Shown: in pieces, positions 17,991 through 27,110 of the stretch | Layout: each line of letters begins with the position of its first letter | How positions within the stretch are numbered: the first letter of the stretch is position 1 | DNA from: an unicellular cyanobacterium SU2 | GTDB lineage: Bacteria; Cyanobacteriota; Cyanobacteriia; Cyanobacteriales; Microcystaceae | Direction: 5' to 3' | Assembly: GCA_002110465.1 (NCBI GenBank) | Contig: NEED01000023.1 | Coordinates: 62,001 to 126,000, forward strand | Length of the DNA: 64,000 nt | Made by a program: the position numbers and the translations under genes | The notes under the pieces: model-generated | The model's input: the letters and a program-made list of their open reading frames with translations, nothing else | Databases searched by the model: none | Told to the model about the DNA's origin: nothing

Positions 17991-19268
17991 ATGGAAACAG
18001 TAACCCTTGATGAAGCAGCAAAATATTTAGGTGTTGCTCCTGCATTAATTCGGAGTTGGGAAAAGAAAAAACTAATCCAAAGTAAAAAAGATCATAATAA
18101 TACTCGTTTTTTTGACTTAGAACTACTTAAAAGAATTTATGATAACTCACAAGGGAAATCACAAGAGGTTGGATTTAAAATTTTACAAAATACAGAAAAA
18201 ACAGAGTTTACTACCATTGAACTATTTGCTGGATGTGGGGGTATGGCACTAGGTTTTGAAAATGCAGGATTACAAAATGAACTATTAATAGAACTCAATA
18301 AAGATTGTGTTAATACGTTACAAAAAAATCGATCTCATTGGTCAGTTGTTCAAGAAGATGTAGCTAAAATTGATTTTAAATCCTATCAAGGAAAAATAGA
18401 TATTGTCTCTGGTGGATTTCCCTGTCAAGCATTTAGTTATGCTGGAAAAGGAAAAGGGTTTGAAGATACTAGAGGAACCTTATTTTTTGAATTTGCTCGT
18501 TGTTTAGAAGAAGTAAAACCAAAAATAGCAGTAGCAGAAAATGTTAGAGGATTACTGAGTCATCAAAAAGGTAAAACCCTATCAATTATGTTAGCTTCTC
18601 TCAAAGACTTAGGCTATAAACCTGCTTATCAAGTCGTCAGCGCACAATTTTTAGATGTCCCGCAAAAACGGGAAAGAGTTGTTATTATTGCGGTTCGTAA
18701 AGACTTAGATATTCCTTCAATTTTTCCAGATCCTAAAAGTTATACTATTTCTTTAAAACAAGCTTTAACAAACTGCCCAGACTCCATCGGTGTTAACTAT
18801 AATGACCGAAAAAAAGCCATTATGGAATTAGTTCCCCCAGGAGGAAATTGGAGAGACTTACCGCTAGAAATTCAAAAAAAGTATCTAAAAAACAGCTTTT
18901 ATAAAGGGGGAGGAAGAACAGGTTTTGCTAAACGTTTGTCGTGGGATGAACCCTGTTTAACGATTACTTGTAGTCCCGCACAAACCCAAACTGAAAGATG
19001 TCATCCTGACAAAACTAGACCCCTAACCGTTAGGGAATATGCTAGGGTTCAAACCTTTCCTGATGATTGGAAATTTACAGGGTCTTTAACCAGTCAATAT
19101 AAACAAATTGGCAACGCTGTTCCTGTGAATATGGCTTATCATTTAGGACAATGTTTGATTGCTATGTTAGAGGGAAAATGGAATAATCAAACAAAGCAGC
19201 AAGTCATCAAAAAACAAGAAACAGAAATACAACAATTGTTGATTCCTGGCTTAGCTAAGGTGTTCTAA
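17991..19268 (+). CDS. C5-cytosine DNA methyltransferase with N-terminal MerR-like HTH
   Basis: 425 residues. The first 50 or so form a MerR/excisionase-type helix-turn-helix (TLDEAAKYLGVAPALIRSWE, ending RFFDLELLKRIYD). The methyltransferase follows: motif I FAGCGGMALGFENAG near 80, catalytic motif IV GGFPCQAFSYAGKG near 143, motif VI ENVRGLL near 182, motif VIII QKRERV near 224, target region with TITCSPAQTQTERCHP, and motif X QIGNAVPVNMAYHLG near 372. It would methylate cytosine in a short site to protect against the upstream nuclease. HTH fusions on such enzymes can autoregulate restriction-modification operons; that role is inferred here. The recognition sequence cannot be deduced. Confidence 0.93.
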   Translation: METVTLDEAAKYLGVAPALIRSWEKKKLIQSKKDHNNTRFFDLELLKRIYDNSQGKSQEVGFKILQNTEKTEFTTIELFAGCGGMALGFENAGLQNELLIELNKDCVNTLQKNRSHWSVVQEDVAKIDFKSYQGKIDIVSGGFPCQAFSYAGKGKGFEDTRGTLFFEFARCLEEVKPKIAVAENVRGLLSHQKGKTLSIMLASLKDLGYKPAYQVVSAQFLDVPQKRERVVIIAVRKDLDIPSIFPDPKSYTISLKQALTNCPDSIGVNYNDRKKAIMELVPPGGNWRDLPLEIQKKYLKNSFYKGGGRTGFAKRLSWDEPCLTITCSPAQTQTERCHPDKTRPLTVREYARVQTFPDDWKFTGSLTSQYKQIGNAVPVNMAYHLGQCLIAMLEGKWNNQTKQQVIKKQETEIQQLLIPGLAKVF

Positions 19269-19327
19269 GCTTAAGATTGAGGAGAAATTTAAGGGTTTGT
19301 AATTAAAAGTGTTAGTCGTCGTCAAAA

Positions 19328-19343
19328 AAGTCCTAAAGGACTT
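19328..19343. repeat. Dispersed palindrome (AAGTCCTAAAGGACTT copy)
   Basis: A perfect palindrome followed by ACTACAAAC, located after the methyltransferase gene. The same pattern, an interrupted palindrome around CTTTAG or CTAAAG next to a TAGTAAG or CTACGAAC flank, recurs at 23943, 29775, 55437, 55526 and 55613. Confidence 0.6.
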
Positions 19344-19440
19344 ACTACAAACCGACAATTAATTTTATTGACCTGACCTACTAACCGCAGTTTGGCATGA
19401 GCAAATTCTTAGAAAAGCCTAAACCCCGAACCCAAGTTAC

Positions 19441-19815
19441 TTATGTGCTGCGTCGTCCCAATTCATAAATGCCACAGGCCATACACATCAACATTCCCCC
19501 ACTAACAGCCCAACTTTGACCTAACCCTAATTCAACACCCCAATTACAGAGTCCTCCCATGACTAAGAAGGGAATAATGCTAAATAGGGAAGCATAAAAA
19601 GCATTTTGGGATTCTCGCGCCTTGCGGGTTCGTTCAAACTCTTGACTTGAGAGATAGAGCGATCGCTCAGCAAAATTGAACCAGCGATTTAAGGCCTCAA
19701 TCACCCATTCTCTGATTGAAGATAGCCCTAAATATAAAGCCAGAGACCACAAACACGTACCAGCAATCATCGCCGTATCCAGGGAAAATTGAAAGGGAAG
19801 AAGGTCAGTTAACAT
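19441..19815 (-). CDS. Small membrane protein, function unknown
   Basis: 124 residues with three probable membrane segments: one near residues 14-32 (AMIAGTCLWSLALYLGL), one near 73-92 (FSIIPFLVMGGLCNWGV) and one near 100-117 (WAVSGGMLMCMACGIYEL). Between the first two lies a charged loop with EFERTRKARESQNAFY. I do not recognise a named family. It stands alone on the minus strand between the methyltransferase and the M23 peptidase gene. The start ATG at 19813-19815 is the first available. Confidence 0.6.
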   Translation of the reverse strand: MLTDLLPFQFSLDTAMIAGTCLWSLALYLGLSSIREWVIEALNRWFNFAERSLYLSSQEFERTRKARESQNAFYASLFSIIPFLVMGGLCNWGVELGLGQSWAVSGGMLMCMACGIYELGRRST

Positions 19816-20045
19816 CTGTTGTTTGTTTTAGCTTTCGATCAAAATTTTTAAAATATTGATCAATATTAACAAAACTCATTCAAATCCTGCACAATCATTC
19901 ATTGGCTGAGAATCATGGTACAGGAATAAGCCCATATCAATATCGAACTTAACAACAAAAACGATTATTATGCAAAAATAGTAGCCAACTAATAAATAAT
20001 TTGAAACAATGATCGACCTATTTAACGTAGGGTGTGAGTGGTGAG

Positions 20046-20684
20046 ATGATTAAGGTTCTTAATTCTTGTAGACGAAAGCTAACAGTCTTGCGTTCCCGTC
20101 CCTCTTGGCTTGTGTTACTAACCATACTCGGGTTTGTAACCTTTTTAAGCATTGGAGGGCTAAGACAGCCTCCATTAAAGGCACAATACGTTCCCACAGC
20201 CGCTTCGAGCAATATTTGGGAATATGCTTCATTTCCAGTAGAAAATTTCCAAACCTACACCTCTGGATATGGTTATCGCACCTCTCCAGTGACAGGAGAA
20301 CCTCAATTTCATCGAGGGCTAGATATGGCCGCCCCCTTGGGAAGTTATGTACGAAATTGGTGGGAAGGTCGAGTGGTTGCGTTGTCAGACCATACAGCCT
20401 GTGGAACGATGATTAAAATTCAATCAGGACAGTGGCAACATATTTATTGTCATTTAATGGGGTCAGTTGAAGAGAGTCCCCAAGGACGTTACTTGATGGA
20501 TCGAGAGGGGGGAATTATTCTTTGGCAAGGTCAAGAAATTCCGGTAGGGGCAAGAATTGGTCGTGTAGGAATGACAGGCCGAACCACTGGACCCCATTTA
20601 CATTGGGAGTTAAAACATAGAGGTCAATATATTGATCCTGGGTTAGTGATTAAGGAGATGTTTCGTTATCAAGCTTCGTCTTAA
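20046..20684 (+). CDS. M23/LytM-family peptidoglycan endopeptidase
   Basis: About 212 residues. An N-terminal hydrophobic segment (WLVLLTILGFVTFLSIGGL) acts as signal peptide or anchor and exports the protein. The catalytic LytM core has the zinc ligands in QFHRGLDMAAPLG (HxxxD) and GPHLHWELK (HxH), plus TSGYGYRTSPVTGEPQ ahead of them. Such enzymes cut peptide cross-bridges in peptidoglycan, or act as regulators when ligands are missing; here all ligands are present. The ATG at 20046 is chosen over the in-frame GTG at 20034, with neither having a strong ribosome site. It is a single gene. Confidence 0.88.
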   Translation: MIKVLNSCRRKLTVLRSRPSWLVLLTILGFVTFLSIGGLRQPPLKAQYVPTAASSNIWEYASFPVENFQTYTSGYGYRTSPVTGEPQFHRGLDMAAPLGSYVRNWWEGRVVALSDHTACGTMIKIQSGQWQHIYCHLMGSVEESPQGRYLMDREGGIILWQGQEIPVGARIGRVGMTGRTTGPHLHWELKHRGQYIDPGLVIKEMFRYQASS

Positions 20685-20707
20685 TAATAAAAGACACCTG
20701 TTGTTAA

Positions 20708-20833
20708 TTAGAGATTTTAGTTGATGGACAAATAACTCCTTTAAATGGAGAGAATTTAGCAGCTTATTTGCATTATCTTTCTCAAGTTAATCCCTCTGTT
20801 AATCAACCTAAAGTTTATTGGCTCCCTCAATAA
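20708..20833 (+). pseudogene. Short coding relic of unknown family
   Basis: A 41-codon in-frame stretch bounded by stops reads LEILVDGQITPLNGENLAAY and continues to PKVYWLPQ before TAA. Its protein-like composition suggests the C-terminal scrap of a lost gene. No start codon or family was recognised. Confidence 0.35.
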
Positions 20834-20910
20834 CTGGGGGTTAAAGTATAGCAGTCTCCATTAAGTTTAGGAAAATATCAATCAAATTTAATATTATTAA
20901 TTGGTTGAAT

Positions 20911-21255
20911 TTATAAACCAACAATAGCAATTGAAACGCCACCCACGACCGCGATTAAAATACCCAGTAAGATCCAGATTTGCGCTTGGGAGGTTCCTTT
21001 CAGATGATAAATATCTTCTTGCATGGCTTTGATTTGACTATCAATATCCTTTACTTTCTGATCAAGATCTTTAGTGTCCCCCGTGACAGATTTGGTGGTT
21101 GCTTCTGGAGCGGTTTTATCAAATGCTTTAATTTGTCCTTCGAGGGATTCATTTGTTGTTTCAGTTCCAGTTTTCAAGTCCCTAATCTCTTGGTGAATAC
21201 TGTTTAATTTCCTGTTGAGATTTTTTAAGATTTCTTTGGTAGATATTCGTTGCAT
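20911..21255 (-). CDS. Coiled-coil, C-terminally anchored small protein
   Basis: 114 residues. The first 85 or so are charged with heptad-like spacing (ILKNLNRKLNSIHQEIRDLK; KDLDQKVKDIDSQIKAMQED) typical of a coiled coil. The last 22 are a membrane helix (IWILLGILIAVVGGVSIAIV), so it is tail-anchored. The pattern resembles XhlA-like hemolysin-associated proteins but without clear identity. The start at 21253-21255 gives an unbroken coiled coil. It stands alone between the M23 peptidase gene and the dipeptidase gene. Function is unknown. Confidence 0.6.
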   Translation of the reverse strand: MQRISTKEILKNLNRKLNSIHQEIRDLKTGTETTNESLEGQIKAFDKTAPEATTKSVTGDTKDLDQKVKDIDSQIKAMQEDIYHLKGTSQAQIWILLGILIAVVGGVSIAIVGL

Positions 21256-21325
21256 CGCTTTATTCTCTGATTAGACATCATCTATTATGCTCCGACGGAC
21301 TATTAAACACTGAGAAACTTTTGAT

Positions 21326-22018
21326 TTATCTAATAATTCTACCGTAACGGGCGATCGCTTCCCCTTTTTGCCAAGCCCACATTTGATCGCCTAAAGAAAA
21401 ATGCCACCATTCTCCAGGATGACGACAAAATCCTGCTTGAGTCATGATTTTATTTAAAAATTCTCGTCGCTGATGATAAATTCTTTCTGTTTCCTTCTTA
21501 CTATCCAGGTAATAGTTAGGGTGCGATCGCGCTGAAAGTTCGTCAATTTCTCCCCCCATATTGAGAGGATTTCCAGTTTGATCAACTAAGGTAATATCGA
21601 TAGCTGCCCCTGTACTATGGGGAGGAGGAGTTGCGGGATTATCACTAGGAATTGCCCAAATTTGATAGACTTGTTCCCAGATTTCTTGTTGCTGTTGAGG
21701 AGATAATTTCTCCCCGATTAATCCTTGTTTTTCCACCACTAAATTAAAAGTATAATCAACCATAAATTGTTGCACTTCTACGGGTCGATAAGCATCAAAA
21801 ATTTGGATATTCCATTCTGGATATTCTTGCTGTAAATCGCTTTGGGCATTTAAAAAAGCCTCAAGAACTCCTTGACGTAAATAATAAGGAGATTTTCCTT
21901 GATAACTAACTCCTAATTTTTCATAGGGATGAGGAGATGCTATGGCAAATTTTTCGACAGGAATAGCAACCAATGATTCACCACAATCTTGAATAGAAAT
22001 GTTATGATAGGGCTTCAT
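21326..22018 (-). CDS. D-alanyl-D-alanine dipeptidase, M15D (VanX/DdpX-like)
   Basis: 230 residues of the M15D zinc dipeptidase family that hydrolyses free D-Ala-D-Ala. The active-site motif is PHSTGAAIDITL (SxHxxGxAxD), and the catalytic glutamate and third ligand are in GEWWHFSLG near the C-terminus. IFDAYRPVEVQQFM supplies the conserved arginine. No signal peptide is apparent, suggesting a cytoplasmic role in peptidoglycan dipeptide recycling rather than vancomycin resistance, for which the vanHA partners are absent. It is divergent from the ABC exporter gene at 22083. Confidence 0.88.
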   Translation of the reverse strand: MKPYHNISIQDCGESLVAIPVEKFAIASPHPYEKLGVSYQGKSPYYLRQGVLEAFLNAQSDLQQEYPEWNIQIFDAYRPVEVQQFMVDYTFNLVVEKQGLIGEKLSPQQQQEIWEQVYQIWAIPSDNPATPPPHSTGAAIDITLVDQTGNPLNMGGEIDELSARSHPNYYLDSKKETERIYHQRREFLNKIMTQAGFCRHPGEWWHFSLGDQMWAWQKGEAIARYGRIIR

Positions 22019-22082
22019 CTTTAAGATTTATTTGTAACTCGTTAAATAGTATAGAAGACAACAAAGTTAAGGGGACAGTCCC

Positions 22083-23897
22083 ATGACATCATTGTGGAAT
22101 CTCGTTAAATACTACCGCAAATATAAAGCGATCGCTATTTTTAGTATGGTCGCATCTGGGTTATTTGAGATAGTTGACTTAGTGGTTCCTTATATAATAG
22201 GACAAATTCTTAATATTTTATCTAATCAACCTGTAGATACGCCACTAAAAAAACTCATTGAATATATTTCTAGTATCACGAGTTTGCCTGAAAGTAAAGA
22301 GTTATCTTTATTTGTTCTATTAGCTATTATTTGTTTGGTGACTGTGGTAAAATCTCCTATTCAGCCTTGGATCAGTTCTTGGTATCATTGGGCGATCTCT
22401 TTACAAGCCAGACGAGATCAATTAAGTCAAATTATTGGCAAAATTTTGACCCTACCCCTATCTTTTTATGATGAAAATAATCCAGGTAGAATTGCCAATA
22501 GAATTTCTAAAGGGGTAGAAAATCAGATGTGGACTTACCCAGAAATTGCCGGACAATTAGTCCCTAAACTATTTCGTATTATAGGTATTTTAGTAATTAT
22601 TTCAGTAATCGAATGGCAGATAGCTATAGTGTTTTTAGTGTCTTTTATCCTAATTTTATTATTTAGTTTAAAACAACTTAAATATTTAATTGATAAAGAA
22701 GAAATATTAGATCAATATATAGAAAACACTCAAAGCCGAAATTCTGAAATAATTACTAATATTAAAACTATCAAAGCCTTTGCTACAGAAGCAAGAGAAT
22801 TTAAGCGACAAAAACAACGAGTAGAACGGGAGTTTAAGTATATTACCTATCGAATTCATAAAGGCTATGTCAAATTAGTAACTTGGCAAAAAACTATCAT
22901 TCAACTTTCCTTATTTTTAGTGCTTATAATGACTCTTATTCCTACATTAAAAGGACAAATATCTCTGGGTCATTTTATCACCACTTTCACCGTTGCTAGT
23001 ATTGCCTATGCTGAACTCGACCCCATCACTCGCTTAGCAGAAACCGTATCCCGTCGTTATACATCGATGATTCGTCTTCATCAGTTTATTACGCTTCCAT
23101 CAGGTAAAGATGCAGCAAGTTTAACCTTGAAATATTTGGATAATAATCCTTATCAATTTACCGGAAAAATTGACTTGCAAAATGTCAGTTTTGGTTATGA
23201 TGAGAATCGATTAGTGCTTAAGAATATTAATCTTTTGATTGAACCTTATGAAACGGTTGCGTTAGTGGGATATTCTGGATCAGGAAAATCAACATTGGTC
23301 AAACTTTTATTTCGTTATTTTGAACCGACAAACGGACGAATTTGTCTTGATGGACAGGATATAAAATCTCTAGATATTACCTATTATCGTCAACGGTTAG
23401 CCATTGTACATCAAGAGGTTGATATCTTTAATGGAACCATCTTAGATAATCTAACCTATGGCAATCCAACTATTCCCTTTTCTGAAATTATGAGGGCGTG
23501 TAAAATTGCTAAAGTTGATGAATTTATCAGCGAATTTTCTCAAGGATACTATACAACAGTTGGAGAAAGAGGAGTCCGTTTATCAGGAGGACAACGGCAA
23601 CGACTAGGCATTGCTAGAGCCTTAATTTGTAATCCTGATGTGTTAGTCTTTGATGAGGCAACCTCTAGTTTAGATTATGAGTCAGAAAAAGCGATTCAAT
23701 TGGCAATGAAATCTATCTTAGGAACCCGTACAACCCTAATCATTGCTCACCGCTTAAGTACCATTCGAGAAGCAGATAAAATTGTTGTTTTGGATCAAGG
23801 AAAAATTGTAGAAGTAGGAGATCATGAAGCATTATTAAACCAACAAGGAATTTATCATCGTCTTCATTCTTTGCAAGAAACTGGAGAACTTTTATAG
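22083..23897 (+). CDS. ABC exporter, fused membrane and ATPase domains
   Basis: 604 residues. The N-terminal type IV ABC exporter domain has six membrane helices, with the conserved intracellular SFYDENNPGRIANRISKGVE near residue 130. The ATPase domain follows from about 360: Walker A VGYSGSGKSTLVK, signature LSGGQRQRLGIARAL, Walker B VLVFDEATSSLD and switch histidine IIAHRLST. It would act as a homo- or heterodimer moving lipids, peptides or drugs outwards. No peptidase domain or neighbouring substrate gene is present, so the cargo is unknown. Isoleucine-rich, AT-rich codon use is similar to neighbours. Confidence 0.9.
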   Translation: MTSLWNLVKYYRKYKAIAIFSMVASGLFEIVDLVVPYIIGQILNILSNQPVDTPLKKLIEYISSITSLPESKELSLFVLLAIICLVTVVKSPIQPWISSWYHWAISLQARRDQLSQIIGKILTLPLSFYDENNPGRIANRISKGVENQMWTYPEIAGQLVPKLFRIIGILVIISVIEWQIAIVFLVSFILILLFSLKQLKYLIDKEEILDQYIENTQSRNSEIITNIKTIKAFATEAREFKRQKQRVEREFKYITYRIHKGYVKLVTWQKTIIQLSLFLVLIMTLIPTLKGQISLGHFITTFTVASIAYAELDPITRLAETVSRRYTSMIRLHQFITLPSGKDAASLTLKYLDNNPYQFTGKIDLQNVSFGYDENRLVLKNINLLIEPYETVALVGYSGSGKSTLVKLLFRYFEPTNGRICLDGQDIKSLDITYYRQRLAIVHQEVDIFNGTILDNLTYGNPTIPFSEIMRACKIAKVDEFISEFSQGYYTTVGERGVRLSGGQRQRLGIARALICNPDVLVFDEATSSLDYESEKAIQLAMKSILGTRTTLIIAHRLSTIREADKIVVLDQGKIVEVGDHEALLNQQGIYHRLHSLQETGELL

Positions 23898-23942
23898 GTA
23901 AGAATGTCTAATCTCTAGAAATAAAACAACAAATTTAAGTTG

Positions 23943-23965
23943 GTAGTAAGGGCTTTAGCCCTCAA
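23943..23965. repeat. Dispersed palindrome copy
   Basis: TAGTAAGGGCTTTAGCCCTC copy of the dispersed family, in the spacer between the ABC exporter gene and ictB. The rest of this spacer (23898-24198) shows nothing else recognisable. Confidence 0.6.
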
Positions 23966-24198
23966 ATATTTAGGATAAACTAAATAATTGATCAAACATA
24001 GAAAAAAGAAATTTTAATGTTTGCGACAAAAGATAGAAACTTAACTCTGATTAATTTCGTCTAAAACCACTAAAGTTACTTATGAGTCAACTTATTTAAC
24101 TATTTCGGACTAATAGCTAACCCTTGAGGGAGTTGACAATAATTAACCTTATCCTTCATAACTACTAATAACAAATCTGCGATCGTTGGTCACTATCT

Positions 24199-25623
24199 AT
24201 GAATTCTGTTTGGGATCAATTTACCCTTTCGTCTTTTTCCCCCTACCGATGGCTTAATGGTAGCTACATATACCGTATTGTTGGTTTATTGAGTCAGTGG
24301 CGACAAGGGAGTTTACTATTAGAATGGGGAGAACCCCTTGGGGCATTATTGATCAGTATTGTCTTTATTTTTGGACCATTTATTACCACCAGCTTAATTG
24401 GGGTTTGGTTAATTGCTTTGGCGGGGTATTGGGGACTATTAACCCTGTCTGATCAAGGAAAACCAGGAATTACTCCGATTCATCTGATGGTGATGTTATA
24501 TTGGGGAATGGCAGCAACTGCGGTGGCATTTTCTCCGGTAAAAACAGCAGCCTTATCAGGATTAATTAAATTAAGCTTATATCTTTTCTTTTTCCTAATT
24601 TGTGCCAGAATTTTGCGATCGCCTCGCCTCACGAATTGGCTCATTACTGTTGTCTTACTCATTGGGTTAGTGGTAAGTTCCTATGGAGTTAGGCAAAACT
24701 TTTTTGGGGTTGAACAATTAGCCACCTGGAATGATCCTACCTCTGAGTTAGCCCAAGCTACCCGTGTTTATAGCTATTTAGGTAATCCTAACTTACTTTG
24801 TGCTTATTTATTTCCAGCGATCGCCCTCAGTATGGGGGCAGTTTTTGTCTGGCGAGGTTGGCTACCGAAAACCCTGGCACTCACCATGGTTTTAGCTAAT
24901 TCTGCTTGTCTTTATTTTACCGGAAGTCGAGGCGGTTGGATTGGGATGATGGCCTTATTAGGGGTTTTTATGCTCTTGCTTTTCTTCTGGTTTCGAGATT
25001 TTCTTCCTACTTTTTGGCGTAAATGGTTATTACCCCTAGTATTTGGAGGATTTGCCGGGTTTATTCTCCTAGCGGTGATAACAGTAGAACCCTTACGATT
25101 GCGAGTGATGAGTATTTTCGCAGGACGAGAAGATAGCAGTAATAATTTTCGGATGAACGTTTGGATGGCGGTTATTGATATGATTCGAGATTATCCAATC
25201 ACAGGTATTGGCCCAGGAAATGCTGCTTTTAATAGTGTTTATCCTCGTTATATGAGTCCGAAATATAGTGCCTTAAGTTCCTATTCTATCTTTCTAGAAA
25301 CGGCGGTAGAAATGGGATTAATTGGCTTAGGTATTTTTCTTTGGTTAATTGTTGTTACCGTTAATCAAGGAGTTAAACAAATGCAACGATTACGCTTAGA
25401 AAAAAATCCCCAAGGAATTTGGTTAATAGCCGTGATCGCTGGAATGGCTGGTATTTTAGCCCAAGGGTTAGTAGATACGGTTTGGTATCGTCCCCAAATT
25501 AATACATTGTGGTGGTTTTTAGTCGCGTTAATTGCCAGTCAATATCAACCCCAAAGAAGGGAGCAGGGAATAGAGTCTACTAGGAACGGTACATTTAACA
25601 AAATATCTAATGCTTCTGAATAA
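24199..25623 (+). CDS. ictB: IctB-family membrane protein (O-antigen ligase fold)
   Basis: 474 residues with roughly eleven hydrophobic segments and the Wzy_C/O-antigen-ligase signature region: YSYLGNPNLLCAYLFPAIAL, LYFTGSRGGWIGMM and MIRDYPITGIGPGNAAF. The set is characteristic of cyanobacterial IctB proteins, originally described as inorganic-carbon transporter components. Structurally they look more like polymer ligases, so the role in bicarbonate uptake is uncertain. It is a monocistronic gene upstream of the convergent CoaBC-like gene. Confidence 0.88.
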   Translation: MNSVWDQFTLSSFSPYRWLNGSYIYRIVGLLSQWRQGSLLLEWGEPLGALLISIVFIFGPFITTSLIGVWLIALAGYWGLLTLSDQGKPGITPIHLMVMLYWGMAATAVAFSPVKTAALSGLIKLSLYLFFFLICARILRSPRLTNWLITVVLLIGLVVSSYGVRQNFFGVEQLATWNDPTSELAQATRVYSYLGNPNLLCAYLFPAIALSMGAVFVWRGWLPKTLALTMVLANSACLYFTGSRGGWIGMMALLGVFMLLLFFWFRDFLPTFWRKWLLPLVFGGFAGFILLAVITVEPLRLRVMSIFAGREDSSNNFRMNVWMAVIDMIRDYPITGIGPGNAAFNSVYPRYMSPKYSALSSYSIFLETAVEMGLIGLGIFLWLIVVTVNQGVKQMQRLRLEKNPQGIWLIAVIAGMAGILAQGLVDTVWYRPQINTLWWFLVALIASQYQPQRREQGIESTRNGTFNKISNASE

Positions 25624-25807
25624 ATGTCAAAACAATATATTTATTTTGTTGTCTGATTTTATCATCATAACTAATCTCTCAATTGTTGTAAATTCTAATT
25701 TTCACTATCATCAATTGTCCCGCGACTTAGGTGAATAGTTAAAATCTTAGCATCAAAACATAAGTGGGTTTAGTTTTTATTTCTGGATCTCTAATTCCTA
25801 AATTATC

Positions 25808-27061
25808 CTATCTTGATTGACTAATATCTTCTAAATGGTCAACAATTTTCCTGGCTATTTCTGTTTTTCCTATCATCTTTTGAGGTAACTCATTTTCAGT
25901 AACTAAATAAGCAATATGACTCGGTTGAGTTACCATTTCTTCTCCTCGGTTAGCAACCACCACTTGATACCCTTTTTTGATTCTAGCATTAGCAATTTCT
26001 ATTAAAGCTTCATGACTCACTTGTTCCTGATATTTGAATGTCACCATGTAAAGCTCAGGAAACTTTTTTCTAACTTCTTCAATTACTTTAATAGTTGGAA
26101 TTAGTTTGATACTTTTTAATTTGTCGCCACTAGGAATTTTACCTGATACCACTCTTTCTGGTTGATAGTCAGCAACTGCCGCCGAAAAAATACCAAATTT
26201 ATAGGTTTTATTACTTAAATTATTTATTACTAATTTTAGATAATCTTGATAGGTTCTAGCAATTTGAAAAGGTAAATAATCAGGAGGTTGATACGAACTT
26301 TCTCCATGAATTAAAGTGATATCTGCCCCTTTTAAATATAGTTTTTCTGAAATTTTTGCCCCTAACCGTCCCGTAAAATGATTAGTTAAACGACGAATAT
26401 TATCGATGGGAACTGGGGTAGGTCCCCCTGTGATTAAGATAGGAATATTTTTTAAAGGAGAATCACTAATTAGACGGCAAACTTCTACTACAATATTTCG
26501 TTCGTGGGGAATATTATTTTTACCATAGTCCTGTCTAGGGGACATAATTTTAACCCCCAAATTATTCAAAAATTTCAAAGATTCTATTAAAATGGAATTA
26601 TGTAAACTGCCGTGCATTGTTGGAACAATCATGATTTTAGTTGCCTCTTGTTCCATGCGTCCTAAAGCAGATGCTAAGGTAGAAGTAATTACCCCATCAG
26701 CAATGCCATAGCGTATTTTATTGATAGTATTGTAAGTAGCAGGAGCCACAATATAGGCAGTAAAAGGATCGCGATCGCTTAAATGTTCTGCCGCCGATGT
26801 TAACTGAGTAACAACAGGATTATTGGTACTCCATTCTAGGGCATCTAAGGTAACATAACGGGTTGCTTCTTTGGAGACAAAAGCTACCACATTAGCCCCT
26901 TCTCGACGCAAAGCACGGGCAATTAAAGGGGTTTTCATCGCAGCGATTCCCCCAGTAATCAGTAAAGCAATATTTTGTCCTTCTAGATGATTACCTAACA
27001 AAGGAACATCATGATCTCCCAAGTCCGAAGGCGGGGGCGGACTAAAATCCCAGTCTTTCAT
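25808..27061 (-). CDS. CoaBC-like protein: phosphopantothenoylcysteine decarboxylase/synthetase fold
   Basis: 417 residues with two recognisable halves. The N-terminal flavoprotein half has ALLITGGIAAMKTPL and the FMN-binding VAPATYNTINKIRYGIAD. The expected PAMNxxMW motif is replaced by VPTMHGSLHNS, so decarboxylase activity is questionable. The C-terminal DFP/CoaB half has ILITGGPTPVPIDNIRRLTN and FGIFSAAVADYQPERVVSGK. CoaBC makes 4'-phosphopantetheine, needed for CoA and carrier proteins. Divergence from the canonical pattern makes a paralogue or an alternative-substrate flavoprotein possible. The start ATG at 27061 lies beside a heptamer tandem repeat. Confidence 0.72.
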   Translation of the reverse strand: MKDWDFSPPPPSDLGDHDVPLLGNHLEGQNIALLITGGIAAMKTPLIARALRREGANVVAFVSKEATRYVTLDALEWSTNNPVVTQLTSAAEHLSDRDPFTAYIVAPATYNTINKIRYGIADGVITSTLASALGRMEQEATKIMIVPTMHGSLHNSILIESLKFLNNLGVKIMSPRQDYGKNNIPHERNIVVEVCRLISDSPLKNIPILITGGPTPVPIDNIRRLTNHFTGRLGAKISEKLYLKGADITLIHGESSYQPPDYLPFQIARTYQDYLKLVINNLSNKTYKFGIFSAAVADYQPERVVSGKIPSGDKLKSIKLIPTIKVIEEVRKKFPELYMVTFKYQEQVSHEALIEIANARIKKGYQVVVANRGEEMVTQPSHIAYLVTENELPQKMIGKTEIARKIVDHLEDISQSR

Positions 27062-27075
27062 ATAATTGTTAATTA

Positions 27076-27110
27076 AACTATTAACTATTAACTATTAACT
27101 ATTAACTATT
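27076..27110. repeat. Heptamer tandem repeat (AACTATT x5)
   Basis: Five contiguous copies of AACTATT. The array overlaps the stop codon of the DUF3727 gene. The same heptamer, in inverse orientation and with A/G variation, occurs at 57031-57065; a degenerate trio is at 55580-55600. Confidence 0.75.

Noticed and set aside
27076-27110. CRISPR or origin iteron
   Set aside because: Seven-base units with no spacers and no associated cas, dnaA-box or replication genes.
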